Origin: Balneola sp. EhC07
GTDB lineage: Bacteria > Bacteroidota > Rhodothermia > Balneolales > Balneolaceae
Assembly (NCBI RefSeq): GCF_001650905.1
Contig: NZ_LXYG01000001.1
Location: forward strand, 1-64,000
Direction of reading: 5' to 3'
Length of the DNA: 64,000 nt
The position numbers and the translations under genes are program-made. Under the pieces are notes generated by a model. It was not told the origin of the DNA. It did no database searches and saw nothing but the letters and a program-made list of their open reading frames with translations. Positions 15,898 through 25,800 of the stretch are shown here, one piece after another (the stretch's first letter is position 1; the number at the start of each line of letters is the position of its first letter).

Positions 15898-18501
15898 ATG
15901 AAATTACTACGCTATTCATTTTCACTTCTGTTTCTAACTTTATTATTAACCTCTTTAAGTCAAGCACAGTTCTTTGAGAACTTTGATAGTGGAGAAAAAG
16001 CCGGTTATACAGGCGCTTCTGTAACACTTTCCACAGGAAACTGGTTTTTAGACGATGCGCTTTTAGGAAGTTTAAGCAACGATAAATTCAATGGTTCTCA
16101 GAGTGTGAGGATGGATAGAAGAGATGGCAAGATGGGAAACATCTTCATGCAATTCGATAAACCAAATGGTGCTGATGAAGTTTCTTTCCTTCTCGCTCAT
16201 TATGGAAATAACTCTGAAGATGCAGCGCTTCAGGTTCAGTATTCAACAGATTCAGGTTCAAGTTGGACCAATGTAGGTGATGTAATTATCGCACCCGCAG
16301 AACTCACTGAGTATACTATTGCTGTAGAGGTAGAAGGAAATATCCGATTTAAATTCATACAGTCGGCCGGAACAGACAGAATGAATATTGATGATATAAG
16401 AATAACTGACTATGTAGAAGCATCTGCAGAAGCAACTATCAGTGTTTTAGTGGATAATGCCACAGCGAATAACTCTGATATGATTTCTTTTGGTTCCACA
16501 CTTGAAGGAAAACAGCTTACCAAAACAATGGAAATCAAAAATACAGGAAACCCTGACCTTGTTATTTCTGATGTAACAGTGACAGGTGAAGGTTTTTCAT
16601 CATCAACTCTTTCTGACAGTACATTAGCATTTAACGAAACCACAGATCTTACTTTGACTTTTGAGCCAACCAGTGATGGTACATTTCAGGGAAACATTAC
16701 CATTACCAGTAATGCAGATAATGCTTCAAGTTTTTCTCTTACTCTGAGTGGAGAAGGTTTTGCAGATGGAGATGTGATTTCTATAGTGGATGCACGTCAA
16801 CTTCCGCTTGGAACTAGAGTGACTGTTGCAGGACGTGTTACCGTAGCGAATCAGTTTGGTGGACCGCTATACATGCAGGATGCAACAGCAGGTATCGCCG
16901 TTTTTTGGCAGCCACTACATTTAGCAGCTGAGATCGGAGATTCTATTCAGGTATCCGGACCACTTACGGTATTCAAAGGAGGTGTTCCGGGAGCAGATGA
17001 AGACTTTTTACTTCAGATCTCAGATACAGAGGAAGATGATAACATTGTCTACGAAGTATTTGATGTAGAGAAAGTGGATGTAACACCAAGAATTGTAAAT
17101 CTTGAGCAACTTAATATGGAAGCTAACGAAGGTCAGTTAGTAGTTGTTCAAAATGTAACCATTGATCACTCCGGTGCTTTTCAGGGTAACCAGAATTATG
17201 CTATTGCCGATGGTATAGGAACTGCTGAAATGAGAATAGATAACAATACAAATCTTGTAGATGCTATTGCCCCAACCGAACCCGCAAATATAATTGGTGT
17301 TATAGGACAGTTTGGTGGGACTTATCAACTGCTACCGAGATTCACTGAAGACATGGGTGTTGAAGAAGTAAGTTATCCGGGAGATGAAGTTTCAAAAGAT
17401 CAGACTCTGGATATAGTTACCTGGAATGTTGAGTGGTTTGGTGATGCCGGAAACGGACCTGATGATGATGATCTGCAATTACGAAATGTGATCACTGTAG
17501 TTGAAACCATTGATGCAGATATTTACGCTCTTCAGGAAATTTCAAGCCCTAACAGATTTAATGCTTTGGTTGATAGCTTGGAAGGTTATGGCGGATTTCT
17601 TGCAAGTTTCTCACAAACTCAGGAAACTGCATATTTGTTTAAGCGTTCTACAATTGATTCACTAGAAAGCGCCACGCTAAGTTCAAGTGATGGGTTCACT
17701 CAGTCTAACTGGGCAAATGGTCGTTACCCATTAATGTTCAGATTTATGGCCGATATAAATAATGAGCAACAAGAGATTTATGCATTCAATATTCACGCAA
17801 AAGCCACAGTTAATGATCCGTCTTCGGATTACAATCAAAGATTGGTTGCTTCAGGAGAAATGAAAGAATATCTGGATAGAAATTTTGCTGATAAGAATGT
17901 GATCTTTTTGGGAGATTATAATGACGAAATCGTTGAGTCAATCGTAAACAGCAATGCTTCTCCTTATAAGAATTTTGATGATGATTCTGAATACACCATC
18001 GTAACTAAAGTGCTGGAAGAAAATGGATTTACTTCAAGATCCAGTACTTCAATGATCGATCACATTACATTTAGTTCAGAACTTTCAGATGAATATTTTG
18101 AAGGTACAGAACGCGTTGAGAATCCATTTTATGTTGGAAGTTTCCTAAGTGAAACATCTGATCACTTTCCTGTTTGGATGCGATTTAAATTCGGAGTTCT
18201 TACAAGTAACGAAGATGAGATTCTTGAAAGTCCAACTACTATTTCTCTGAATCAAAACTATCCAAATCCTTTCAATCCAAGCACAACAATTAGTTACACA
18301 TTGGATTCTTCAACAAATGTAAGTTTGAGTGTGTATGATATCACAGGAAGAAAAGTTGCTACATTGGTTAATGGAAGACAGGCAGCCGGTGCACAGGAAG
18401 TTAGGTTTGATGCAAGCTCACTGGCATCCGGTGTGTACATTTATAGACTGGAAACAGCAACAGGAGCGAATCTTACCAAGAAAATGGTTCTTATTAAATA
18501 G
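15898..18501 (+). CDS. T9SS-exported endonuclease/exonuclease/phosphatase-family nuclease
   Basis: 867 residues. Order of parts: signal peptide (ending SLSQAQ); a lectin-like beta-domain to about 170; a choice-of-anchor D/Ig-like domain (about 175-285); an OB-fold-like domain (RVTVAGRVTVANQFGGPLYMQD, about 295-400); an EEP catalytic domain from about 500 (LDIVTWNVEWFG, YALQEIS, IFLGDYNDE, SMIDHITFS, SDHFPVW); and a T9SS tail with NYPNPFNPST. The EEP residues Asn, Glu, Asp-x-Asn and Asp-His are all visible, so it is probably an active secreted DNase or phosphodiesterase for nutrient scavenging or biofilm DNA. The domain set matches known large secreted nucleases of this group. Confidence 0.9.
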   Translation: MKLLRYSFSLLFLTLLLTSLSQAQFFENFDSGEKAGYTGASVTLSTGNWFLDDALLGSLSNDKFNGSQSVRMDRRDGKMGNIFMQFDKPNGADEVSFLLAHYGNNSEDAALQVQYSTDSGSSWTNVGDVIIAPAELTEYTIAVEVEGNIRFKFIQSAGTDRMNIDDIRITDYVEASAEATISVLVDNATANNSDMISFGSTLEGKQLTKTMEIKNTGNPDLVISDVTVTGEGFSSSTLSDSTLAFNETTDLTLTFEPTSDGTFQGNITITSNADNASSFSLTLSGEGFADGDVISIVDARQLPLGTRVTVAGRVTVANQFGGPLYMQDATAGIAVFWQPLHLAAEIGDSIQVSGPLTVFKGGVPGADEDFLLQISDTEEDDNIVYEVFDVEKVDVTPRIVNLEQLNMEANEGQLVVVQNVTIDHSGAFQGNQNYAIADGIGTAEMRIDNNTNLVDAIAPTEPANIIGVIGQFGGTYQLLPRFTEDMGVEEVSYPGDEVSKDQTLDIVTWNVEWFGDAGNGPDDDDLQLRNVITVVETIDADIYALQEISSPNRFNALVDSLEGYGGFLASFSQTQETAYLFKRSTIDSLESATLSSSDGFTQSNWANGRYPLMFRFMADINNEQQEIYAFNIHAKATVNDPSSDYNQRLVASGEMKEYLDRNFADKNVIFLGDYNDEIVESIVNSNASPYKNFDDDSEYTIVTKVLEENGFTSRSSTSMIDHITFSSELSDEYFEGTERVENPFYVGSFLSETSDHFPVWMRFKFGVLTSNEDEILESPTTISLNQNYPNPFNPSTTISYTLDSSTNVSLSVYDITGRKVATLVNGRQAAGAQEVRFDASSLASGVYIYRLETATGANLTKKMVLIK

Positions 18502-18522
18502 AACTGAATCCAATAAGAATAT

Positions 18523-18578
18523 CCAACATCCAATTACCAATTAATTATTTAACTTGGTGATTGGATAATTGGCGTTGG
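18523..18578. repeat. Intergenic inverted repeat
   Basis: ATCCAATTACCAA (18528-18540) pairs with TTGGTGATTGGAT (18554-18566) with one mismatch, and an outer CCAAC/GTTGG adds to the stem. It follows the nuclease gene and could act as a terminator, although no T tract follows. Such ATTGG-rich palindromes look like a dispersed repeat type. Confidence 0.55.
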
Positions 18579-18590
18579 TTGTTGATTACT

Positions 18591-18703
18591 TTAGTTATAC
18601 TTAGCTCGTTCAATAAGCTTTGTCTTATCATAATATCTAAGAGTTCTAATTGAAAACCCTCGGACGCCTTAGCCAGTTCTCCAATTGAATATATTCTCAT
18701 CAT
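18591..18703 (-). pseudogene. MerR-family regulator remnant (truncated, frameshifted)
   Basis: The reverse strand from an ATG at 18703 reads MMRIYSIGELAKAS. After a frameshift at about 18657-18661 it reads FSIRTLRYYDKTKLIERAK and then stops at 18591. Joined, this is the DNA-binding helix-turn-helix and first wing of a MerR-type activator. The rest of the protein (linker, coiled coil, effector domain) is absent and unrelated sequence follows. The frame break and truncation make this a relic; the DNA-binding half alone would not dimerise normally. Confidence 0.75.
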
Positions 18704-18763
18704 TCTCTGATCTTTTCCAAAGACAGTACATGACGTTAGGGGAGAGTCAAGAAGAGAATAAAA

Positions 18764-19984
18764 CTACTTTTCAATCTCAATTACAGAGTCTCTTGTTTCA
18801 ATCTGAATACTGGTTTTATCTTTTAAATAAGTTGTAACCCAGTCGAAGTATCCACAAAATGAAGAATAGAATTGATCCGGAGTTTTACCATCTATCTTAG
18901 TGATCGTGTCTCCAAATTTTATACCGGATCTATGAGCAGGTGATCCCAATACTAAGTTTTCTACCGTCCAAACATTATCAGAATGATAGTACGGGATAAA
19001 ACCGAAATCTTGTTTTTTGGTTGAAGAATTAAACCGGGCATTTGGTTTAAGATAAATACGCTTTTTATCATAGTTCATGTATATATCATATTTTTCCCAA
19101 ACATCATTACCTACTTTTGGGAAACCTTTTTCAGCAAAATTAACATCTGCATTAGTAGACTCATAGCCGTTAAGTTTAATGTCTGACTGTACGGAGAAAA
19201 CGGAATCAAAATTAGTACCCCATATTCCTGAAGATGAATTGTCTAAAGTAGTATCCCATTGTGTGGTTTGAGCTTCAAAAATTGTGTTTTTCAATGATAA
19301 AGGTAAATCCACGCTTCCGTTCGAACCCAGATCAAAAAGGATATTCCCTAATTCTTGTCCATTTACTGAAATATCAATTTTTGGTGTTCCTGATAACAAT
19401 GGCTTTTTGAACTTAATAGCGGGTATGTTCTTTGTATCTAATTCATCAAATCTGGAAAAATCATCTGTGATCCAGATCTTATTATTTACGAAGTCGATCT
19501 TCCAGTTTGCTTCACGAATTAGATTTGCTCCAATAATTCCATCAGCTGCAATACATGGGGATAGTGAATTTTTAGGGAACTCGATAATGCCTGCTGCAGT
19601 GTTTTTGAAGTCAACATTACCTAATGATATCTGATCAATCAAAGTCATTGAGATCTCATTCGAATTACCTTGAGAGTCAGACTTATCTTTAGTAGCTCTT
19701 TCCTTTAGCTTGTAATCATCTGCCCAACTTTGAGTGATTTTATTGTCGAATGCTCCTGTATCGAATATAAATTCTAATGTATCATCATGTTCATTCACGA
19801 ACCCTTTAACAACAATCAGACCATGTCGGTTTTCAAAATCAATAGATTCAAGAAAATTACTTTGTTCAACACTTCCTCTGGATAGTAAATGAACATTCGA
19901 TATATAATTGCAGGATGAGATTATAAGAAGGAAAAGTAGGCCGGTACTGATACTATAGATTAAATTTTTTGCTTTCATAGCCAT
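18764..19984 (-). CDS. Retropepsin-like aspartic protease with PDZ domain, lipoprotein
   Basis: 406 residues with lipobox (IISSC, Cys25). Two aspartic-protease-like halves are visible: the first with EFIFDTGAFDNKI, the second with ILFDLGSNGSVDLP, where the usual DTG reads DLG. A PDZ domain occupies the last 90 residues (GSPAHRSGIKFGDTITKIDG). This arrangement is common in Bacteroidota envelope proteases of the clan AA type. One half keeps the full DTG and the other does not, so activity could depend on dimer formation or be reduced. It is followed by about 60 bp and the MerR relic; the start is about 60 bp from the terminator at 20046. Confidence 0.85.
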   Translation of the reverse strand: MAMKAKNLIYSISTGLLFLLIISSCNYISNVHLLSRGSVEQSNFLESIDFENRHGLIVVKGFVNEHDDTLEFIFDTGAFDNKITQSWADDYKLKERATKDKSDSQGNSNEISMTLIDQISLGNVDFKNTAAGIIEFPKNSLSPCIAADGIIGANLIREANWKIDFVNNKIWITDDFSRFDELDTKNIPAIKFKKPLLSGTPKIDISVNGQELGNILFDLGSNGSVDLPLSLKNTIFEAQTTQWDTTLDNSSSGIWGTNFDSVFSVQSDIKLNGYESTNADVNFAEKGFPKVGNDVWEKYDIYMNYDKKRIYLKPNARFNSSTKKQDFGFIPYYHSDNVWTVENLVLGSPAHRSGIKFGDTITKIDGKTPDQFYSSFCGYFDWVTTYLKDKTSIQIETRDSVIEIEK

Positions 19985-20045
19985 AGAAACGAAAAATAAA
20001 GTTCAGAGTTTCGGAAAATTTAGTAGTCGGGTATGGTAAATAAAA

Positions 20046-20073
20046 AAGCCCGATAAAATTAATTATCGGGCTT
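20046..20073 (-). terminator. Terminator after the helicase gene
   Basis: A perfect 11-bp stem, AAGCCCGATAA/TTATCGGGCTT, has loop AATTAA. On the reverse strand it is followed by TTTTTTATTT. It ends the helicase gene, whose stop is at 20101. The same hairpin in the same orientation occurs at 22767-22796. Confidence 0.85.
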
Positions 20074-20100
20074 AAACTAGAATATAAATCTCATTCTAAT

Positions 20101-22725
20101 TTAAGTCCATCTTCGAATCGTTTTTGGAGTGTTTTCAAATTCAGAAGAAAGGGAGTTGAATCTGGCTTTTAATAGAAGCTTTCTACCTTCATAATTTCTA
20201 ATGAATACCAATTTATTGTTTCCAACAAACCTATCCCAGTTTTTAGAGAAAAGGGAAGCCCGTGTTTTATTTTTCGACAGAAACTCAGGTACCGCATGAT
20301 AATCCCTTTGGGTATAAAGTTTCCACAGAGTAAATTTTCTTATAATTATATATCGGGGATTTTCAATCGGATTTACTATCTCAGTTAACATATCTATAAA
20401 GGTATTTTTCTCAGAATCTGAGCAGCCTTCTAGATGACAAATAACAGAGCCATCTGAAAGCATTTCGACTTTAATATCAGTTTTTGAAACAGGGCTGTTT
20501 ATGATTTTGAGTTCCAATAAAGTGTTTAAAAGTGCAATGGAGATATTCTTTATATCTTTAGAAATGTCGCGATATTTGATAAGTGCTCTAAGATGTTTAA
20601 ATAAGCCGACACTAAAAATACAGAACAGAATTACTGTTGTAATAAGTACCCAATCATAAAAGTGAGATTTAGTATTAGAGGTAGCAAAAGCTTGTAAGAG
20701 ACTCCAAAAATTGTCAAAGAAAAAACCAGTAAAGGCTGTTAAGAAAGCTCCAAAAGAGTACCCAATAGTTCTGGTTAAATGTAATGACTTAAGCTTTGAA
20801 TGTTCTTTGTTTGAAGGGAATGGAATTTTTACTTCTTTGACAAGTTGATCCCCGGATCTTATAGCTTGCATCCATCTTTCGCTGGTTACATTTCTGTTCA
20901 ACGCCAACCCAACAGATCGGTCATTGAACGCCTCTATTTTTTTAACATTTATAAGCCCTTTCGGGATATTGAGGCGATTCAAGCCATTTTCTATAGAGTC
21001 TTGGGTGTTTAATGAGAGTCCCAGGAAAGATTCGAACCGACGCTCTAAAAGCTTTACGTCGTAACCACCATTTTTAACAGAGGGATCAATAGTACTTAAG
21101 TGCCAAATATTTCCGGTCTTCGAAGGATTGGAAGGGTCTGTTCTGATCACTCTTCCTCGAAGTTGATTTGATGAAACAAAAGACCCAACCATAGTAGCCA
21201 GAATTAAAGTATTCAAAAAAGGAGCATCCCAACCTTCACCTAAGAGCGACTTTGTTCCAACAAGTACATTTAAACCTCCCATTTTAAAAAGATCAGTGAT
21301 GTAATGAATAATCCGACCACTTAAATTTCCCGACACCTCAATTTGTCTATATGAATTATCAATTTGGAACGGCTTGGTTTTTAGATCCTTTAAGAATCGA
21401 TCAGGGATAATATTCTTCAAAATTTCTGTAGACTCTTCAGGTAATACAATTAAACTACCTGTTAGTATTCCCATTTTATAGCTGGGATTTTTTCTTCGCA
21501 AAAATTCAAAAATCGGAGCTACACCAATGCTGTCGATAAGGGTGCCGTGTTGCTGAACTATTTCTTTGCGTATATAATCAGTAAGTATAACTAATCTAAG
21601 GTCATTCTTAAGGGCAGCATGTTCAATCTCTACAATCCTATCAATCGAGCCTAATTTATTTATACTTTTTATAAGCCCGTTTCTGATCTCCTTACTTTTA
21701 GAGAATCTTACCCTATTATTTTTGAGTAATCCGAACTTCCTTAAATCTTTTTCAAGTTGATGAAGATACTCTTGAAAAGGAGTGAAATAATGTTGCTGAT
21801 TTTGAATAAAAAACTCCAAAAGTATTTGAAACCAAAACTCATCCAGTTTTGGTACTTCAACTCCCGAATTTCCAATAATTTCTTTATGGTTTTCAGGAAT
21901 TTCTATTCCGGCTTCATTAAGAAAGACCAAAAGAGCTGCATAATTTCGAGGACTTGAATAAATACTTTCTAAGTTTTCATCAGGGTTTTGGAAGAAAGGA
22001 TGACCTTGAGCAATTTGTTTAAAATAATCGTCACTCTTTATTTTGTGATAGATTGCATGGCTTCCTTTTCTGAATGTATAAATAGTAGCAAGTTCTTGAT
22101 CAGTAGGCGAAGAAAGCATCACAAGATCCTGATGAGGACAAAGCTCTCCGGACTGAACGAGTTCAGGAACTGAGATTTCAGCATCAACAGGGCCATTAAA
22201 ATCAGAGTATCGTTTCCATTCAGAATATGATACGTCATAAGGTGGCGTTGCTGTAAGCCCAACCACGGTTGGGTTAAGATAATCACAAAGGTCAGTTAGT
22301 CTTCTCCACCACTCATTCCGAAGGTGGTGTGCTTCATCGGCGAGAATGGTTTTTATGTTTTTGTTTTTTAGCTTTTGCAGATCGCTTTCATCAAGTGAGA
22401 TAAGAGATTGATAAGTTGAAACCGTAAAAAATTCTGGCTTTTTGATATCATCTGAGATCCAATCAGGTCTTACATTTGTTTGTAGAAATAATTCGCAAAA
22501 ACGTTGTATCCATTGATCTTTGACTGCGAGGGTAGGGCTAAGTATCAGTACAGGTTGATTTAGCCGTTTTGCTACCTCTAGCCCTAATACAGTTTTTCCC
22601 GAACCCGGAGGAGCAATAACGTGTAATTTATTATCACCTAAATGATAATCTAATTCTTTTAAAACCCTTTCCTGATAACCCCTCCATGGAAACTTGAATC
22701 GAATATCTGATGGGAATTCCGTCAC
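20101..22725 (-). CDS. DEAD/DEAH-box helicase with two membrane segments
   Basis: 874 residues. Superfamily 2 motifs: Walker A (APPGSGKTVLG, about residue 37), motif Ia (ILSPTLAVKDQW), Walker B (LADEAHHLRNEWW), motif III (GLTATPP), and in the second RecA domain GTKSLLGEGWDAP and QLRGRVIRTDP. The ResIII-like form resembles restriction-type and DNA-repair helicases. An insert of about 200 residues separates the two RecA domains. Residues about 653-680 and 691-712 are strongly hydrophobic (GYSFGAFLTAFTGFFF; WVLITTVILFCIFSVGLF), which is unusual for a helicase and implies membrane attachment. A C-terminal domain of about 150 residues is not recognised. It stands alone between two identical terminators. 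Confidence 0.85.
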   Translation of the reverse strand: MTEFPSDIRFKFPWRGYQERVLKELDYHLGDNKLHVIAPPGSGKTVLGLEVAKRLNQPVLILSPTLAVKDQWIQRFCELFLQTNVRPDWISDDIKKPEFFTVSTYQSLISLDESDLQKLKNKNIKTILADEAHHLRNEWWRRLTDLCDYLNPTVVGLTATPPYDVSYSEWKRYSDFNGPVDAEISVPELVQSGELCPHQDLVMLSSPTDQELATIYTFRKGSHAIYHKIKSDDYFKQIAQGHPFFQNPDENLESIYSSPRNYAALLVFLNEAGIEIPENHKEIIGNSGVEVPKLDEFWFQILLEFFIQNQQHYFTPFQEYLHQLEKDLRKFGLLKNNRVRFSKSKEIRNGLIKSINKLGSIDRIVEIEHAALKNDLRLVILTDYIRKEIVQQHGTLIDSIGVAPIFEFLRRKNPSYKMGILTGSLIVLPEESTEILKNIIPDRFLKDLKTKPFQIDNSYRQIEVSGNLSGRIIHYITDLFKMGGLNVLVGTKSLLGEGWDAPFLNTLILATMVGSFVSSNQLRGRVIRTDPSNPSKTGNIWHLSTIDPSVKNGGYDVKLLERRFESFLGLSLNTQDSIENGLNRLNIPKGLINVKKIEAFNDRSVGLALNRNVTSERWMQAIRSGDQLVKEVKIPFPSNKEHSKLKSLHLTRTIGYSFGAFLTAFTGFFFDNFWSLLQAFATSNTKSHFYDWVLITTVILFCIFSVGLFKHLRALIKYRDISKDIKNISIALLNTLLELKIINSPVSKTDIKVEMLSDGSVICHLEGCSDSEKNTFIDMLTEIVNPIENPRYIIIRKFTLWKLYTQRDYHAVPEFLSKNKTRASLFSKNWDRFVGNNKLVFIRNYEGRKLLLKARFNSLSSEFENTPKTIRRWT

Positions 22726-22766
22726 AATTTTTTAATTTCGAACCTAACTACCTATTTCATAAAATA

Positions 22767-22796
22767 AAAGCCCGATAAAATTAATTATCGGGCTTT
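22767..22796 (-). terminator. Terminator after the 2-oxoglutarate dehydrogenase gene
   Basis: A perfect 12-bp stem, AAAGCCCGATAA/TTATCGGGCTTT, has loop AATTAA. Read on the reverse strand it is followed by TATTTTATG. It lies 23 bases past the stop of the dehydrogenase gene and upstream of the helicase start at 22725. The core hairpin is identical to 20046-20073. Confidence 0.85.
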
Positions 22797-22819
22797 AATA
22801 TTTAACATGATCTGAGTTG

Positions 22820-25800
22820 CTATCTCTTCAGTGCATCTTCAACTAAAGCATTTTGCTCAGCTTCATGTATTTTCTTTTGTCCGGCTGCAGGAGATGCAGA
22901 AGCCTGACGTCCAGCATATGTAAGAGTTTGTCCTTTTTCAAGAAGCTCTACAAAACGAGGAGCTACAAATGACCATGCCCCCATATTTTTAGGTTCTTCC
23001 TGACACCAAACGATTTCTTTCACATTTTTAAAAGTTTTCAGCTGCTCCGATATATCATCATCAGGGAAAGGATAGAACTGTTCCAGACGTGCAATAGCTA
23101 CGTCTTTAATGTCATTTTCCTTACGATATTTAAGCAGATCGTAATACACTTTTCCGGAGCAGATAACTAAGCGTTCAGCATCGGTAACTTCAGTATCAGA
23201 AATAAATGGTTGGAATTTTCCTTCCGCCAACTCCTGTGTATTTGAAGTTGCCATCGGGTGACGAAGCAAGCTTTTTGGTGTCATAAGGACAGTCGGCTTT
23301 TTTGCTTCCTGGAATGTTTGCTTTCTCAACATATGGAAATACTGAGCCGGAGTGGTCAGATTCATGACCTGCATGTTATCTTCGGCACAAAGCTGAAGAA
23401 AACGCTCCAATCTTGCCGATGAATGTTCCGGTCCCTGACCTTCATATCCATGAGGGAGATTTAAAACCAATGAAGTGGTTTGTCCCCATTTGGCTTCGCT
23501 TGATGAAAGGAACTGATCAATAATAATCTGAGCACCGTTCACAAAATCACCAAACTGAGCTTCCCATATAACAAGTGCATCTTTTTCCTGAGCACTGTAA
23601 CCGAATTCAAAACCCATTGCGGCATATTCACTTAATAAACTGTTGTGAACATGGAAATATCCCTGATCATCAGACAGGTTATTTAATGGGGTGAAAGTCT
23701 GGTTTGTTTCAGTTCCGTGTAATACAGAATGACGATGTGAGAAAGTTCCTCTTTCCACATCCTGACCGGTAATACGAATAGTTCTTCCGGATTTCAGAAT
23801 GGAACCAAATGAAAGTGCTTCAGCAAAACCCCAATCAATTTTCTTTTCATTCTTCTCAACAATATCTGCCCGTTTCGCTAATTGTTTCAGAAGCTTCGGA
23901 TTTGCGTCAAAGTCTTTGGGAACAGTATTAATTTTAACCGCAATGTCTTTTAACTCATCCACAGAATAAGTGGTGTCAGGAAACTTGGTACGGTTTTTCT
24001 GATCTGTTTCGGTACGATCGAAAATATCTTCGGTGATATCTACATTCGGTGATTTTTTGGCATCTTCAAAAGCTTCCAGAAGAAGTTTATCAAATTCATC
24101 AAAGATCTCCTGTGTCTCATCTTCTGTGAGCTCGCCGTTTTTCACTAAGAACTGAGTGTAAAGATCTCTTACCGGAGGCTGGTCGTTAATTTCTTTATAC
24201 ATGCCCGGTTGTGTAAATGCAGGTTCGTCACCTTCATTATGGCCATGTTTTCTGTATCCGATCAAATCAATGATCACATCTTTTCCGAACTTCTGTCGGT
24301 AATCAACAGCCATTTGAATAGCATGAACCGCAGCTTCCGGCTTATCACCGTTTACATGGAAGATCGGAGCTAAGATCATCTTGGCCAGATCAGAAGCATA
24401 CTCAGTAGAACGTCCGTCTTTTGGAAGAGTAGTAAATCCAATTTGGTTGTTGATGATAATATGAACAGTTCCGCCCGTTTTATATCCTTCCAGTTGAGAC
24501 ATATTTAATGTTTCAGGAACAACACCTTGTCCTGCAAATGCTGCGTCACCATGCATAAGAACCGGTAAGATCTTCTTCTCAGCGTCATCGCCATCATAGT
24601 GATCCTGCATCGCTCTTACAGCACCTTCAACCACAGGGTCAACTGCTTCCAGGTGGCTTGGGTTTGGCATTAGTTCCAGTTGAACTTCTTTGCCTTCTCC
24701 AGCTTTGTGAACGCCTTTTGTTCCCAGGTGATATTTAACATCGCCTGATCCCTGAATAGAATCCGGATCCACACTGCCTTCAAATTCAGCGAATACTCTG
24801 TGGTACGGTTTGTTCAAGATGTTCACCAACATATTCAATCTTCCACGGTGAGCCATTCCGAAAAATGCTTTCTCAATACCACTTTCAGCAGAGCGGTTCA
24901 GCATAAAATGAATCATTGGGATCAGCGTGTCGGCGCCTTCTAATGAAAACCGCTTGTGACCGATGTACTTTTTATGAAGAAACTCTTCAAAAGCCATTGC
25001 CTGATTCAGCTTGTGCAGAATCTGTTTTTTATCATCCTTATTAAGATCAGCTTTATTGGCGCTGGATTCCATTGTGTTTCTTAACCAGCGACGCTCTTCC
25101 AGATCAAGCAAGTGCATATAATCCGCACCAATGTTTCCGCAATAAGTATCACGCAGAAGTTTTACGATCTCGCGAAGAGGAGCTTTTTCTTTGCCACCGA
25201 ATCCACCACAATAAAATTCACGATCCAGATCCCATAATGAAAGTCCATAATATTCCAGATCCAATTCCGGAACATATTTAGGGTCTTTACCAAGCGGATC
25301 AAGATCAGAAAGAACATGACCACGCATGCGGTACATATTGATCAATCTCCAAACACCGATGGCACGTCTGTCATATTCCAGAGAGTCAGATTTTCCGCCA
25401 AACGGACCTGAGTAAGTATCCGTCGAATAAGGAATCGGCTCGTAAGGAATTTCAAGATCGCTGAAAATTTCTTCATAAAAATTTTCCTGTCCTGTAAGTA
25501 GATCATTGATCTTTTTCAGGAACGAACCGGATTCGGCTCCCTGAATCACGCGGTGATCGTATGTACAAGTCACCGTCATTACTTTACTGATTCCAAGTTG
25601 GTTCAGTATTTCTTTCGACATGGACTGATATTCAGCAGGGTAGTCGATAGCACCGGTTGCAATAATTGCACCTTGTCCCTGCATCAATCTTGGAACAGAA
25701 GAAACGGTTCCGATAGTCCCGGGATTTGTGATACTTATCGTTGTTCCCTGATAATCGTCAATTTTCAGTTTGCCGTTTCTGGCTTTGTTGATCAATTCGG

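Noticed and set aside
20101-22725. Helicase as part of a restriction-modification or prophage island
   Set aside because: No methyltransferase, nuclease subunit, integrase or phage gene lies next to it; the neighbours are housekeeping genes.
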